From Viscum album (lineage: Eukaryota; Streptophyta; Magnoliopsida; Santalales; Viscaceae), in the NCBI GenBank assembly GCA_963277665.1, contig OY728165.1:1153726050-1153790049 (forward strand): a DNA stretch of 64,000 bases. The letters are read 5' to 3'. Below are positions 12,489 to 24,080 of the stretch, piece after piece. The notes below the pieces were generated by a model that was given only the letters and a program-made list of their open reading frames with translations, did no database searches and was not told where the DNA came from. Every line of letters starts with the position of its first letter. The first letter of the stretch is position 1. Position numbers and translations under genes: made by a program.

Positions 12489-13293
12489 CTGTCTTGTGTA
12501 ATCCTTGTTTTAAATAAGAATTTCAATTTCTTTTATGAATTTTCAAAAGACCGAATAAATATAGAATGCATATTTTTGATGAATTTTAGAAAAGGGATAT
12601 TTTAAATATGTTTATTTAAACCCTAAATAATTAAAAATGTGTAATGATTTTCAAAAAATGGTCTTCTGCAATTATGTTTAGTATGAAATTTAGAGTCTAA
12701 TAAGATCAACTTGATTTTTGATGAATAGTAAATTATGAATAGTGATTTTATGATTAGGATTAATAATGTGTCCACTTGGATTAGTAATCTCACTTAAAGA
12801 AAGTATTAAAATAATCTAGGCACTTTGATTAAGTAATGTGATTCAATTAAATGGTTAAATAACGGTTTCATAAATTATTATTCAAGTATTAGTTTTTTCG
12901 GATGAATATTGTTTTTTAAAATTTTAATTAAAAATATTTATAAATTTTTTTTTTATAAAATGGACTTCATTTTTGAACTCAGAGCATCGATATTATGTTA
13001 AGGTAATTTTTGGGGATTTTTCTGAAAAAAATAAATTTTCGATGAATAGTGTTTTTATTTAAAATTTAAATTAAAAATATTTAGAAAATTATTTTTATAA
13101 AATGGATTTCATTTTTGAAATCAAAGCATTGATATTTAGTTAAGGTGAAATTTTGGGATTATTCTGAGAAAGAAGAATTTTTGATGAATAGTGAAAATAT
13201 AGTTTTTAAATTACAGGTGTTTAATGACATCATTAAATGATGTATTAAGTATATTTTAAATATGGTCGAATTATGAATAATAAGATAAGGTAT

Positions 13294-13374
13294 GAGGTGT
13301 CCCAAGTGGCCAATACCATGGGCAAATACCATGGGCAAGCCCATGGTTTTTCCAAAACCACTAATGAGGTGTCC
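13294..13374. promoter_or_regulatory. palindrome and direct repeats upstream of the LARD1 TATA region
   Basis: A perfect inverted repeat, CCATGGGCAAGCCCATGG (8-bp arms, 2-bp spacer), lies at 13329-13346, flanked by two copies of GAGGTGTCCC (13294 and about 13365). The same palindrome is intact in the right LTR at 18574-18591. Its place about 60-80 bases before the TATA box suggests a promoter element. That role is an inference. Confidence 0.5.
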
Positions 13375-13553
13375 CTTGGCCATTAATGCCTTGCCCCCTC
13401 AGTTTCCCTATTAATACCCACCCTTTAATCCTTTATTTTTCACTCCCAACTTTCCCCCAACGACGTTTTGGTCTCCTTACCTCCCAAGGAGTCCTCCCAA
13501 GGTTCCCCCAAGCCCTCAAGGTCCAAACCTTTGAGTTTTAAGAGTTGTGTTTT

Positions 13554-13562
13554 AAGGTAAGG
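13554..13562 (+). promoter_or_regulatory. candidate 5' splice donor in the LARD1 leader
   Basis: TTTAAGGTAAGGGATCC matches the plant donor consensus AAG/GTAAG, about 145 bases after the TATA-like site. The same word occurs in the right LTR (18799-18806), and AAGGTAA or GAGGTAAG occurs after the TATA box in the solo LTR at 59435 and 60364. CTACAGGTGT at about 14817 would be a possible acceptor. This is an inference only. Confidence 0.35.
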
Positions 13563-13733
13563 GATCCGACCTCTCTCTTTAATTTCAAGTAATCTCTTTT
13601 ATGTCATTCCTTTTATGCTCCATGTTCTTATGTTGGAGGATGTTCTTTTATACTCCTCTGACTGCCCTTTTTATGTTCATATAATTAGAGATCCCCTCTT
13701 ACTCTCATTATTTCATTTTATGAAGTTTTAAGT

Positions 13734-14740
13734 GGCGCCGTTAGGCTGCCGAAATTTTTGTAACGGATTATTTCTCCTTTCTCATTTTTCAAGATCTATT
13801 TTCATGTAAATATTTCATGTTCCTTTTTATTATGTTGGGGTATGATATCTAAATTTATCATACTGATATTTTATGATCATATGATAAGAGACCCCATTTG
13901 ATCTCTTCAATTCAGTATTTTGATGTTTTAAGTGGCGCCGTTAGGCTGCCGAATTTTTATGTGGTTCTTCACCCTTCTCGTTTTGAAGTTCTACTTTCAT
14001 GTCAATTCTTTCAAATTTTCCTTTTGTTATGTTGGGGTATTATCTCTATATCTATCATACTGGACTCTTATCTTCATATAATGAGAGACCCCATTTGATC
14101 TCTTCAATTCAGTATTTTGATGTTTTAAGTAGCGCCGTTAGGCTGCCGAATTTTTAAGTGATTCTTCACCGTTCTCGTTTTGAAGTTCTACATTCATGTA
14201 AATTCTTTCAAGTTCCTTTTTGTTATGTTGGGGTATGATCTCTATATATATCATACTATAATCTTATGTTCATATGACGAGAGACCCCATTTGATCTCTT
14301 CAATTCAGTATTTTGAATTTTTAAGTGGCGTTGTTGGGCTGCCGAATTTTTTAGGGGATTCTTTCACCCTTATCATTCTTTTCAATGTTCTACTCTTTCA
14401 AGTTCCTTTTTAATTTTGTTGGTGCATTATCTCTATATCTATCATACTGAACTCTTATGTTCATATTATTATAGACCCTATTTGACCTTGTCAATTCAAT
14501 TTTGTTGAAGTTTAAGTGACGCCGTTAGGCTGCCGAATTCTCACAAGAGAAATCTTTTTTTTCTTCATTTCGTGTTCATCATTTCATATAGTATATTTTC
14601 AAATTTCATTACCATGTTCTTAAATCCCTTATATTTTGTCCAAATACTGTTTGATGGGTCATTAATGTATGTTTGACCCATGTCCCCTCTCTTCTCAATG
14701 TTTTCTAAAACCTTGTAACATAGCCGTTATGCTGCAGAAT
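13734..14740 (+). repeat. periodic array of about 195 bp in the LARD1 5' LTR (six units)
   Basis: The core GGCGCCGTTAGGCTGCCGAA or a close variant begins at about 13734, 13934, 14131, 14327, 14518 and 14719, giving spacings of 200, 197, 196, 191 and 201. Units also share GAGACCCCATTTGATCTCTT, TATCATACTG and TTATGTTGGGGTAT. The last unit is the most diverged. The right LTR has the matching six units with the same spacing. Confidence 0.9.
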
Positions 14741-15572
14741 TTTCGTCTCAAAATGCCTCTCTCTCTTTTCTAAAAATTATTTTCTGTTATAAAGTGAATA
14801 CTCAAAGCTCTTACATCTACAGGTGTATTCACATATATATCAAAATGTTCTATTATAAATTCTGGGAATTACATACATGAAACCCTCTTTCCCTTTCTGT
14901 GGGTTTAAAGTCACGTAATGATCATGTCTTTAAAGAAGTTTTTAAAACGTTATGATTATGGAATGAAACCAATTTATTTTATGTTATATTGGTTATTTAT
15001 GAAATGTCTGATGATGATATATGTAGATCACATGATAATAAAGGCAAATTTAAGGGTGCTCCGTGATAGCGCTACAATGCATTGGGTAATGATGTTACCA
15101 CTAGAGTTTACAACTTTCAAGATACCTTGGTGAACAACCTTGGTAATTTTCAAATGACACCTTGAGGATGGACCTTAGTGATATGTTCCTGATTTTCTAT
15201 GTTAAATGATGTAGACACATCTTCAAGTTATGAAGAAGTTTTATTTTTATTATGATATTCCTCATGATTTCATTTTCATGCCTTAAAGTTCTTTTCATGA
15301 CTTTATTGATGTATCTCAAGTTCATATGTAAAATGTTTCACTTGTTTCCCTTGCTGGGCCTTCTGCTCACCCTTCCTTTGATGTATATCCCCATGTTATG
15401 AGATGCAGTAATGAGCCTAGGGTGAACATGAGGAGAAGCCTTTCAAGTGTTTAAGAAGAATGTTTTTTTTTCATGTTTTATGTTCCATGTTTCCATGACA
15501 CTAAACCTTAAAGATCCTCAGTTCTGTGTAATGGAATGAAAGTTATGTTATAAAAAGACGCGATGCTATAGT

Positions 15573-15584
15573 TGGTATCAAAGT
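15573..15584 (+). other. LARD1 primer-binding site
   Basis: TGGTATCAAAGT, two bases after the 5' LTR, matches the start of the initiator-Met-tRNA complement (TGGTATCAGAGC) at ten of twelve positions. Confidence 0.85.
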
Positions 15585-17222
15585 ATGGTTTAGTTATTTA
15601 TGTAAATTAGGATATGAAAACTCTAGGAAGAACCCTATAGAAAAGTTTAAATATAGGAAATCTTCCTGGTATTTTGGTGACTGTTGAGTAAGGGGTTTCC
15701 AAGAAAATTCATCCCTGTCTGGATACGTGCAGGTAGAGGTGGCTCTGGCACAGATGTACATAGGGGTAAAACCTGAAAACACCGCTTTGAGCTAGACTCG
15801 AACGGGAACTGGTACACGACAACGGGCCTTACTGCACTCTTGGTTATGACACTCTCGGGGGATATGCTTTGGTAAATTCATAAGCTTGGTATGAACCATT
15901 GTTAAAGGAACAAAGATAAAATAAAAAAAAGATTCACATAAGAATATATGATCATGGATAACCTAGATGGGAACCTAGGGGATCACATGTTAGGGTATAA
16001 TTTTCTTCTACAATTTATCCTTATATGCTTTAAGTTCCTTTTCATGATTATTGGTTAAGTATTTAAGCCTCTAATTATACTTTCTCTTCTTAGTTAATGG
16101 TGGGAAATGGAATAACGTGTCCCAACAACCAATGTGATAGGAAATGCCATAATTTCCATATTAATATGACAGAGATGATTAGGGGATTAAAAGATGATTA
16201 TTATTTTGGAAGAAGTACACTATTTTGGGGTCCCTATATGATCGAGGTAAATAGATTACTATTGTATTTTCATTGAGGAGTAAGGTTGACTTATATTTTG
16301 AAAAATTGATGAATTTAAAGTGGACTTATATTAATTTTGGTTACTTATGGGAATGATTAAACTATCTTGGGTAAAATATGTTTAGGTTAGCTACTTTTGT
16401 TATAAAATTTTAGGAGTGGTTGATATTGTCTGGAGATGAACAATGAAGTTGTTTTTGAAGACTATGATATCAAATCCTTCTTGTATTTGGGTTTCAATCT
16501 TAGTTTGGTTTTTTTTGAGGAATTTTAAGGACCGTTATTTATGGAATGGTCTATGATGAACTTTGGGTAGTACCATGGAAATTTGAAGATTTAAAAGTAG
16601 TTTCCATTCCTATGGGATTCATTCTTTTTGAAGAGTTGTTTTACCTTATCCTTTCTATTTTTGGGATAATGTTTAAAGATAGAAGAAATAGATATTTAAT
16701 CTTTTGTAGATTATGTGATTCTATAGAAGATGATTCTTGTGATTTTATGAGACCAAGTGTTTTTGAATTCTCATCATTTGGAGAAAAGATTAGTTTTGGT
16801 AGAGACTTGTTAAAGGATGAAACTCTACTTGAAGGTAGGTATATTTCCTTTTGTTTTTGTTCTATGTAGTAAATGAAATCCTCAAAATTATGAAAATAAA
16901 CGTAAAAATAAAATGTTGTTGGTTTACGTTTCCTACTAGGTAATCAAAGACCGTTTACAGACATCATAAGTTTGGGATTTTCTCATGGTTAACATTATCT
17001 TAATCATGTTCTCTATCACTCTCCCTCAGAAGTTGGACCTTTGTTTTCTCCTCCATGTCCATGTTTTCCTACATGGAACCCTAGTGTGGGTTAACTCGGG
17101 TGACCTTTGTACTTCCCTTTATTTCTTTTAAAGTAATAGTTTTACTGACTCCTTTTCCGATGTGGGACTTTCAGTGAAATTTCAAAACCCAATTTTAAAA
17201 AATTGCGAGGTCGAAATTTCTT

Positions 17223-17235
17223 AAGGGGGGAAGAT
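17223..17235 (+). other. LARD1 polypurine tract
   Basis: AAGGGGGGAAGAT abuts the right LTR start TGTAACGACCC. It is the expected plus-strand primer of reverse transcription. Confidence 0.9.
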
Positions 17236-17460
17236 TGTAACGACCCGAAATTTTTAATAAATATTGTTTCCTAATTTTATGTGTTATTTTTATACTCTAC
17301 AAAAATGTTTCATTTGGTAACATGAGTATAATTAAAATGAGACTGTTGGGTTTTGACTATTATTTGACCATTGGTCAATATGACCGCTGGAAACTAAAAG
17401 TTTTGACTATTGTCTCTAAACACAAGCAATCTTGGTTAATTAATAGAGAAATAAGATTCA

Positions 17461-17730
17461 ATAGCCTCACCCAGTAGTCTTGGACCGATCGAAGCCCATC
17501 TAACAGAACATGGGAAGGAGGTAGCACCACTGGGCTTTCCTCTGGACCAAACCCAAGCTGAACTTTATCGTATAAAGCTAGAACGAGATCGCATTCGTGA
17601 GAAGTTCAAACTGATAGAAATTACTACTCGTGCGATGTTGGTCGAGCCTCCCTCAGATTCTCTCACCTTAGCACACCTTACACTTAGGTCCTATGCTGGT
17701 GTGATAAGGGGCTATGTAAGGAGACCGTAA
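17461..17730 (+). pseudogene. second copy of the LTR open frame, start codon lost
   Basis: This corresponds codon for codon to 12219-12488. The ATG is ATA here, and the rest of the frame stays open to the same TAA. No other in-frame ATG would restore the N-terminus. Confidence 0.6.
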
Positions 17731-18653
17731 CTGTCTTGTTTAATCCTTGTTTTAAATAAAAATATCAATTTCTATTATGAATTTTCAAATGACCGGATAA
17801 ATATAGTATGCATATTTTTGATGAATTTTAGAAAAAGGATATTTTAAATATGTTTATGTAAACCCTAAATAATTAAAAATGTGTAATTATTTTCAAAAAA
17901 TGGTCTTCTGCAATTATGTTTAGTACGAAATTTAGAGTCTAATAAGATCAACTTGATTTTTGATGAATAGTAAATTATGAATAGTGATTTTATGATTAGG
18001 ATTAATAATGTGTCCAAATGCATTAGTAATGTCAATTAAAGAAAGTATTAAAATAATCTAGGCACTTTGATTAAGTAATGTGATTCAATTAAATGGTTAA
18101 ATAACGTTTTCAGAAATTATTATTCAAGTATTAGTTTTTTCGGATGAATAGTGTTTTTTAATTAAATTTGTAATTAAAAATATTTAGAAAATTATTTTTA
18201 TAAAATGGACTTCATTTTTGAACTCAGAGCATCGATATTATGTTAAGGTAATTTTTGGGGATTTTTCTGAAATAAATAAATTTTCGATGAATAGTGTTTT
18301 TATTTAAAAATTAAATTAAATATATTTAGAAAATTATTTTTATAAAATGGATTTCATTTTTGAAATCAGAGCATTGATATTTGGTTAAGGTGAAATTTTG
18401 GGATTATTCTGAGAAAGTTGAATTTTTGATGAATAGTGAAAATATAGTTTTTAAGTTACGGGTGTTTAATGACATCATTAAATGATGTATTAAGTATATT
18501 TTCAATATGGTCGAATTATGAATAGTAAGATAAGGCATGAGGTGTCCCATGTGGCCAATACCATTGGAAAATACCATGGGCAAGCCCATGGTTTTTCCAA
18601 AACCACTAATGAGGTGTCCCTTGGCCATTAATGCCTTGTTCCGTCACCTCCCC

Positions 18654-18661
18654 TATAAATA
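18654..18661 (+). promoter_or_regulatory. TATA box of the LARD1 3' LTR
   Basis: TATAAATA follows a C-rich stretch and the palindrome. The matching site in the 5' LTR is CTATTAATA at 13408. Transcription would start about 30 bases downstream, and the LTR would then contain the donor-like site and the periodic array in its transcribed part. Confidence 0.6.
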
Positions 18662-20818
18662 CCCACCCTTCAATCCTGAAGTTTTCACTCCCAACTCTCC
18701 CCCAACTAATTTCTGGTCTCCTTACCTCCCATAGAGTCCTCCCAAGGTGCCCCCAAGCCCTCAAGGTCCAAACCTTTGAGTTTTAAGAGTTACGTTTTAA
18801 GGTAAGGGATCCGACCTCTCTCTTTAATTTCAAGTAATCTCTTTTATGTCATTCCTTTTATGCTCCATGTTCTTATGTTGGAGGATGTTATTTTATACTC
18901 CACTTACTGCCCTTTTTATGTTTATATAATGAGTGATCCTCTCTTAGTCTCATTATTTCGTTTTATGAAGTTTTAAGTGGCGCCGTTAAGCTGCCGAAAT
19001 TTTTGTAACGGATTCTTTCTCCCTTCTCATTTTTCAAGATCTATTTTCATGTAAAGTATTACAAGTTCCTTTTTATTATGTTGGGGTATGATCTATAAAT
19101 TTATCATACTGATCTTTTATGATCATATGATGAGATACCCCATTTGATCTCTTCAATTCAGTATTTTGATGTTTTTAGTGGCGCCATTAGGCTGCCGAAT
19201 TTTTAAGTGGTTCTTCACCCTTCTCGTTTTGAAGTTCTACTTTCATGTCAATTATTTCAATGTTTCCTTTTGTTATGTTGGGGTATGATCTCTATATCTA
19301 TCATACTGGACTCTTATGTTCATATGATGAGAGACCCCATTTGATCTCTTCAATTCAGTATTTTGAAGTTTTAAGTGGCGCCGTTAGGCTGCCGAATTTT
19401 TAAGTGATTCTTCACCCTTCTCTTTTTGAAGTTCTACTTTCATGTCAATTCATTCATGTTTCTTTTTGTAATTTTGGGGTATGATCTCTATATATATCAT
19501 ACTGGACTCTTATTTTCATATGATGAGCTACCCCATTTTATCTCTTCAATTCATTATTTTGAATTTTTAAGTGGTGCCGTTAGGCTGTCGATTTTTTTAG
19601 GGGATTCATTCACCCTTCTCATTCTTTTCAATGTTCTACTCTTTCAAGTTCCTTTTTAATTTTTTTGGGGCATTATCTATATATCTATCATACTGAACTC
19701 TTATGTTCACATTATGAGAGACCCTATTTGACCTTGTCAATTCAATTTTGTTGAAGTTTAAGTGACGCCGTTAAGCTGCCGAATTCTCACAAGAGAAATC
19801 TTTTTTTTCTGCAGTTCATGTTCTTCATTTCATATGGTATATTTTCAAATTTCATTACCATGTTCTTAAATCCCTTATATTTTCTCCCTCTACTGTTTTA
19901 TGGGTCATTAATTAATGTTTGACCGATTTCCCCTCTCTTCTCAATGTTTTCTAAAACCTTGTAATATAGCCGTTGTGCTGCAGAATTTTCGTCTCAAAAT
20001 GCCTCTCTCTCTTTTCTAAAAATTATTTTATGTTATAAAGTGAATACTCAAAGCTCTTAATTCTACAGGGGTATTCCCATATATATCAAAATGTTCTATT
20101 TTAAATTCTGGGAATTAAATACATGAAAACCTCTTTCCCTTTCCGTGGGTTTAAAGTGACGTAAAGATCATGTCTTTAAAGTAGTTTTTAAAACGTTATG
20201 ATTATGAAATGAAACCCATTTATTTTTTTTATATGGGTTATTTATGAAATTTTTGATGATGATATATGTGGATCACATGATAATAAAGGCAAATTTAAGG
20301 GTGCACCCAGATAGCGCTCCAATGCATTGGGTAATGATGTAACCACTACAGATTACAACCTTCAAGATACCTTGGTGAACAACCTTGGTAATTTTCAAAT
20401 GACACCTTGGGGATGGACCATGGTGATATGATCATGATTTTCTATGTTAAATGATGTAGCCACATCTTCAAGTTATGAAAAAGTTTTATTTTTATTATGA
20501 TATTCCTCATGATTTCATTTTCATGCCTTAAAGTTCTTTTCATGACATTATTGATGTATCTCAAGTTCATATGTAAACTGTTTCACTTGTTTCCCTTGCT
20601 GGGCCTTCTGCTCACCCTTCCTTTTGATGTATGTCCCCAGTTTATGAGATGCAGTAATGAGCCTAGGGTGAACATGAGGAGAAGCCTTTCAAGTGTTTAA
20701 GAAGAATGTTTTTTTGTTTCCTGTTTTATGTTCCTTGTTTCTAAGACACTAAACCTTAATGATCCTCAGTTCCGTGTAATGGAATGAAAGTTATGTAATA
20801 AAAAGACGGGATGCTATA

Positions 20819-20823
20819 CATGC
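20819..20823. other. target-site duplication CATGC (right)
   Basis: Identical to 11989-11993. The interrupted minisatellite resumes just after it. Confidence 0.9.
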
Positions 20824-23000
20824 CATATTATATCATGGGAATCCACTTAGTAGGCAAATGAACCACTCCCTAATCTATTAGAGTGATTACACATAGTAGG
20901 CATATGAACCACACCCTAGTCTGTTGTGGGGATTCCACTCAGTAGATAGATGACCCATTCCCTAGTATGTTAGTGGGACTCCACTCCATATGTAGAAGAA
21001 CCATGCCCTAGTATAATAGTTTGTTTCCACGCTAATGTTAGAGGAACCATTCCATAATTTGTTAGGTGGTATAACCCTTAGAATAGTGTGAGGTGTATAG
21101 GGTTGTCATACCATAGTATGATCGGGGTTATCCAACCTCATCCTCTCTCGGACGATCCTTCGAGATCACTACCATTATCAGACATTGCCTAAAGTATATT
21201 TATTATTGGGACATCTGGCATAATTGAAAAAAACTATAAATTATTCATTAAATTTATATAATAATAACTAGTTAGGATATGCTACCTTTCAGACAAAGTC
21301 TTAGTAAAATTAAGGACATATGAGAGGTATATGTTACTGGGAATTGTACATGACATGTAGCCTGGGTCACAAGATGTTTGTCCTCACATAGAACTCGGTT
21401 GTTTCCATGCAATATCATGGTTTTATTGAAATGTAGTATTACATATTGTGTAAGGGTACAAAATGGTGTGTCTCGGCCTATCAGTCCTCATAAGTGTGTT
21501 TCTAGACATGCCCATAACCTTTGGTCCATGATCATGTAGCTATCCATGCTTGGGTACCAGCCCATTCCCATGTACTCCAACAATATTCAATGTGTCCACC
21601 CAGATGTTTCCTGGGTGTTTTCATCAAGAACACTTCATGGAGTTCCATGTAGGGTCACATTCGTTGTGTCCCATCTACAAGGAATGTGATCTTTATCTTC
21701 CCTAAAACCCAAACCACTATAGCTGAGATAGTTTTAAAAAAAAATTCGTCTCACAACAAAACATGAATTCATTTTCTTCATAGAATATTTAGTTCCTTCA
21801 TGATTTTAACATATTAGGTTTTTCTATCATGAATCTAGCCTATTTATAATAATAAGTCAAAGGTATCAAACTTCATCCATCATTTCCTTGACTCATCTGG
21901 TCGGAATATGTATATATATTCCTCTGATTGAAGCAACCACATGCCTCATTCACATCCCATCAACATTGAGACTCCAGATCCCATATCAAAAAAGAATCAC
22001 CCATGTTATGTCGTGATACAGCAACAAAAATCTAATATGTTCATTTTTCACATATACACCATGAATTAGGGGGTTTGATCACACTCAGACCCACCTAAAA
22101 ATTAAGAAATGTGCCCCCGTAGCCCATCAATAATGAAATTTAAGAATAGCTATGGGAAAGTGAAAAAAAGGCACATCGGTAATTTAACAAGAGTTTTTAT
22201 CCAACGATCATAGACCACAGATATTAAGGGTGAAAAAATGAAATATTTTGAATAAATCAAATAAATAATTTAATTTAAAACTCATTCTCATTTAAAGAAT
22301 TATTTTAATTTTCTATCAAATAATATAATAACAAAATATTCTAAATATTTTAGTCAATGTATGAAATAGATATAAAAAATACCTACCATAATAATATATC
22401 AATCATTTCTAAAAAATGTGTTCAATAATGATGAGGATGATTTTTTTCAACCACTTCTTTTTGATTCACCTAGATCTGATCAATGGTCGTCATCTGATCT
22501 CAACCTACTAGTGAAGAATTATGAAACTTTCTCTCAACCATCCTAGTGTACTGTGGAAAACCATAGTGATTTTCCATAGTTGGATACATATAAATGTAAA
22601 TAGGGCTTGGACATTAATTTATTTAAATAAATAAATTAATTAATTAATCCACTTAATATATTTTCCTGTGTATTCATCATCCAAACATCTGATGAGAACA
22701 ACATTAGGTAAAGCCTAGGGTAAACCCAAAACTATGGATTCAATCATGGTAATATATTTTCATCAAAATAATCCCATAAATATACATCTGATTATTTATG
22801 ATAAAATATGTGCACAAGATAAAATTATATTATATATTTTTATACAATTAATTATGGGCTCATCATGCCCCAGAATAATGTGGCATATCATAGAATATTT
22901 CTAGAAACACTTCTTATTATATTAAAAAGTATTGCACTAAAAAATTGACTCTAAATTATTCAATGTTTATATAATTTCAACCCTGGAATAAATTTATAAA
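20824..23000 (-). repeat. element C 3' LTR, second part
   Basis: This continues the LTR interrupted by LARD1. It aligns with 28190-30400: minisatellite units, then blocks such as CGATCACTACTACCATCA against AGATCACTACCATTATCAGA, and CCTGG...CTCCTAGTCATGTCC-like text. Similarity weakens toward 22.9 kb. The upper limit lies between the last LTR match and the integrase C-terminal remnant near 23110. Confidence 0.65.
20838..21070. repeat. 46-bp minisatellite, part 2
   Basis: About five units, for example GGGATTCCACTCAGTAGATA followed by GATGACCCATTCCCTAGTAT. It is the right half of the array broken by LARD1. Confidence 0.8.
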
Positions 23001-23109
23001 ATCAATGTTGGAATACTGAGACCACATCTGGCACTCAAAATCCCAGGAGCTATCCTATACACTCTCATGCAGCCATAACCCACAAACCAAGAGAACGGCC
23101 CATCCACAG

Positions 23110-24080
23110 ATAGTCGTCTTCTATAAATCCTTAAACTTCATCGGGAGATATGTGAAAGTGGATCCATCCTCTATATTTAGCTATCCCTATTTAATAAAAT
23201 GTGTAGGATCATGCCCATATATACATAGTTTCGAGGTATGGAATGTGTCATTCACATCATCCTATTATGATGGTATGTTTAAGAGGTATGAATCCTCAGA
23301 AACCTCTTAGTATTTGAATAGGACCATTGCACATTAGAGATAAATTTCCTATATGGAAAATTCATCAAAATCTTTATCGCATGGAGACTATTATTAAATT
23401 GTGGACTCCCTAATCAATCCCCAATGTCAAATTATGTTGATCTATGTAATATTTATAACTTCTTTGGTTTGTCCTCAATAGCTTGTGGATCACATGTAAA
23501 ACTCAATCAATACCTAAACCATATCAATCCCAACAATAGATGCCACACCTATCTCAGTCTTGCATAAGGGTGACCTATAAGGTCTGTCATATAAGTCCCT
23601 GAATGGTTACATAGAAATAGTAGATTGCTAAATATTATTGTAAGAAAACTATACTAAATGTAAGTGATCCTCCCAACTCTGATGCAATTCTAACATGAAA
23701 TCCATCACAATATCCTCCAACACCTAGATAGTGATCCCGGTCTGACCATCTATTAAGGGATTAAATGTTTTTCTCATCCGAAATTTTTTCATGAAATCCT
23801 TCTAGTCTATCCCCAACCGTAACATGAACCATGCATCACAACCAATGTCTATAAATGAGGGAAACCATTGAAGGAACATGAAACCCAACATGAACAAGAT
23901 CCCCAAAATCAACTATAAACACTACTCCATGATAGAATGTAAGTGTGCCAAAAAGGTAAGTTAGTCAATTATCACATAGATTCCATCATGTCCTTCCGTT
24001 GTCTATGGAAGACCTATGAAAAATTATATAGATATTCCATCCCATTTATGTTCAGGTATCTTAAGAGGATGTAATAAATT
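23110..24080 (-). pseudogene. Ty3/gypsy integrase remnant of element C
   Basis: On the minus strand the stretch 24075-23940 reads, with stops, as an integrase core start, recognisable by PLKIPEHKWDG and then EGHDGIYVIID. Around 23780-23640 it reads NPLIDGQTG and VLEDIVMDF, the HPQTDGQSE block and the LEDM block of the family. Near 23230-23110 it shows YGHDPTHF, like the end of the C-terminal domain. Several stops and shifts break it. The order on the minus strand (RT higher, integrase lower) is that of Ty3/gypsy. Confidence 0.75.

Larger units (their letters stand above)
11994..15570 (+). repeat. LARD1 5' LTR
   Basis: It starts TGTAACGACC and ends GATGCTATA, giving TG...TA ends rather than TG...CA. 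The right LTR has the same ends, so they are a property of the element and not a late mutation. In order it holds a 90-codon open frame (12219), repeated TTTTGATGAATAGT-type words, a palindrome before a degraded TATA box (13408), a splice-donor-like AAGGTAAG (13554) and six periodic units (13734-14740). Confidence 0.92.
15571..17235 (+). other. LARD1 internal region, no gag or pol
   Basis: It starts with the primer site and ends with the polypurine tract. No protease, RT, RNase H or integrase motif was seen in either strand. A 107-codon AT-rich open frame at 16546-16869 (ATG start) has no recognised family; it may be chance or a remnant. The left part resembles the start of the internal region of the second LARD-like element at 37818, including GGATA...GGTAGAGGTGGCTCTGG against GGATA...GTATGTGGATCTGG. 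Confidence 0.7.
11994..20818 (+). mobile_element. LARD-like non-autonomous LTR retrotransposon (LARD1), complete
   Basis: The element is 8825 bases long: LTR 3577, internal 1665, LTR 3583. It has a primer-binding site after the left LTR, a polypurine tract before the right LTR and a perfect 5-bp target duplication. The internal region has no gag or pol. Large LTRs with short non-coding internal DNA fit the class called LARD, mobilised by proteins supplied in trans. The TGTAACGACC start and the AAGGGGGGAAGA polypurine tract resemble plant Ty3/gypsy elements, which is the likely source of helper proteins (inference). It sits in the minisatellite of the 3' LTR of element C and so is younger than C. 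Confidence 0.92.
17236..20818 (+). repeat. LARD1 3' LTR
   Basis: It aligns over its full length with 11994-15570 and has the same ends (TGTAACGACC ... GATGCTATA). It keeps a better TATA box (CTATAAATA at 18653-18661), the palindrome at 18574-18591, the donor-like site at 18799 and the array of six units of about 195 bp (cores near 18979, 19180, 19377, 19572, 19764 and 19966). Confidence 0.92.

Noticed and set aside
16546..16869. 107-codon frame in the LARD1 internal region as a Gag
   Set aside because: No zinc knuckle or capsid motif, AT-rich codons, and no matching frame seen in the LARD2 internal region. Left as unassigned within the internal entry.
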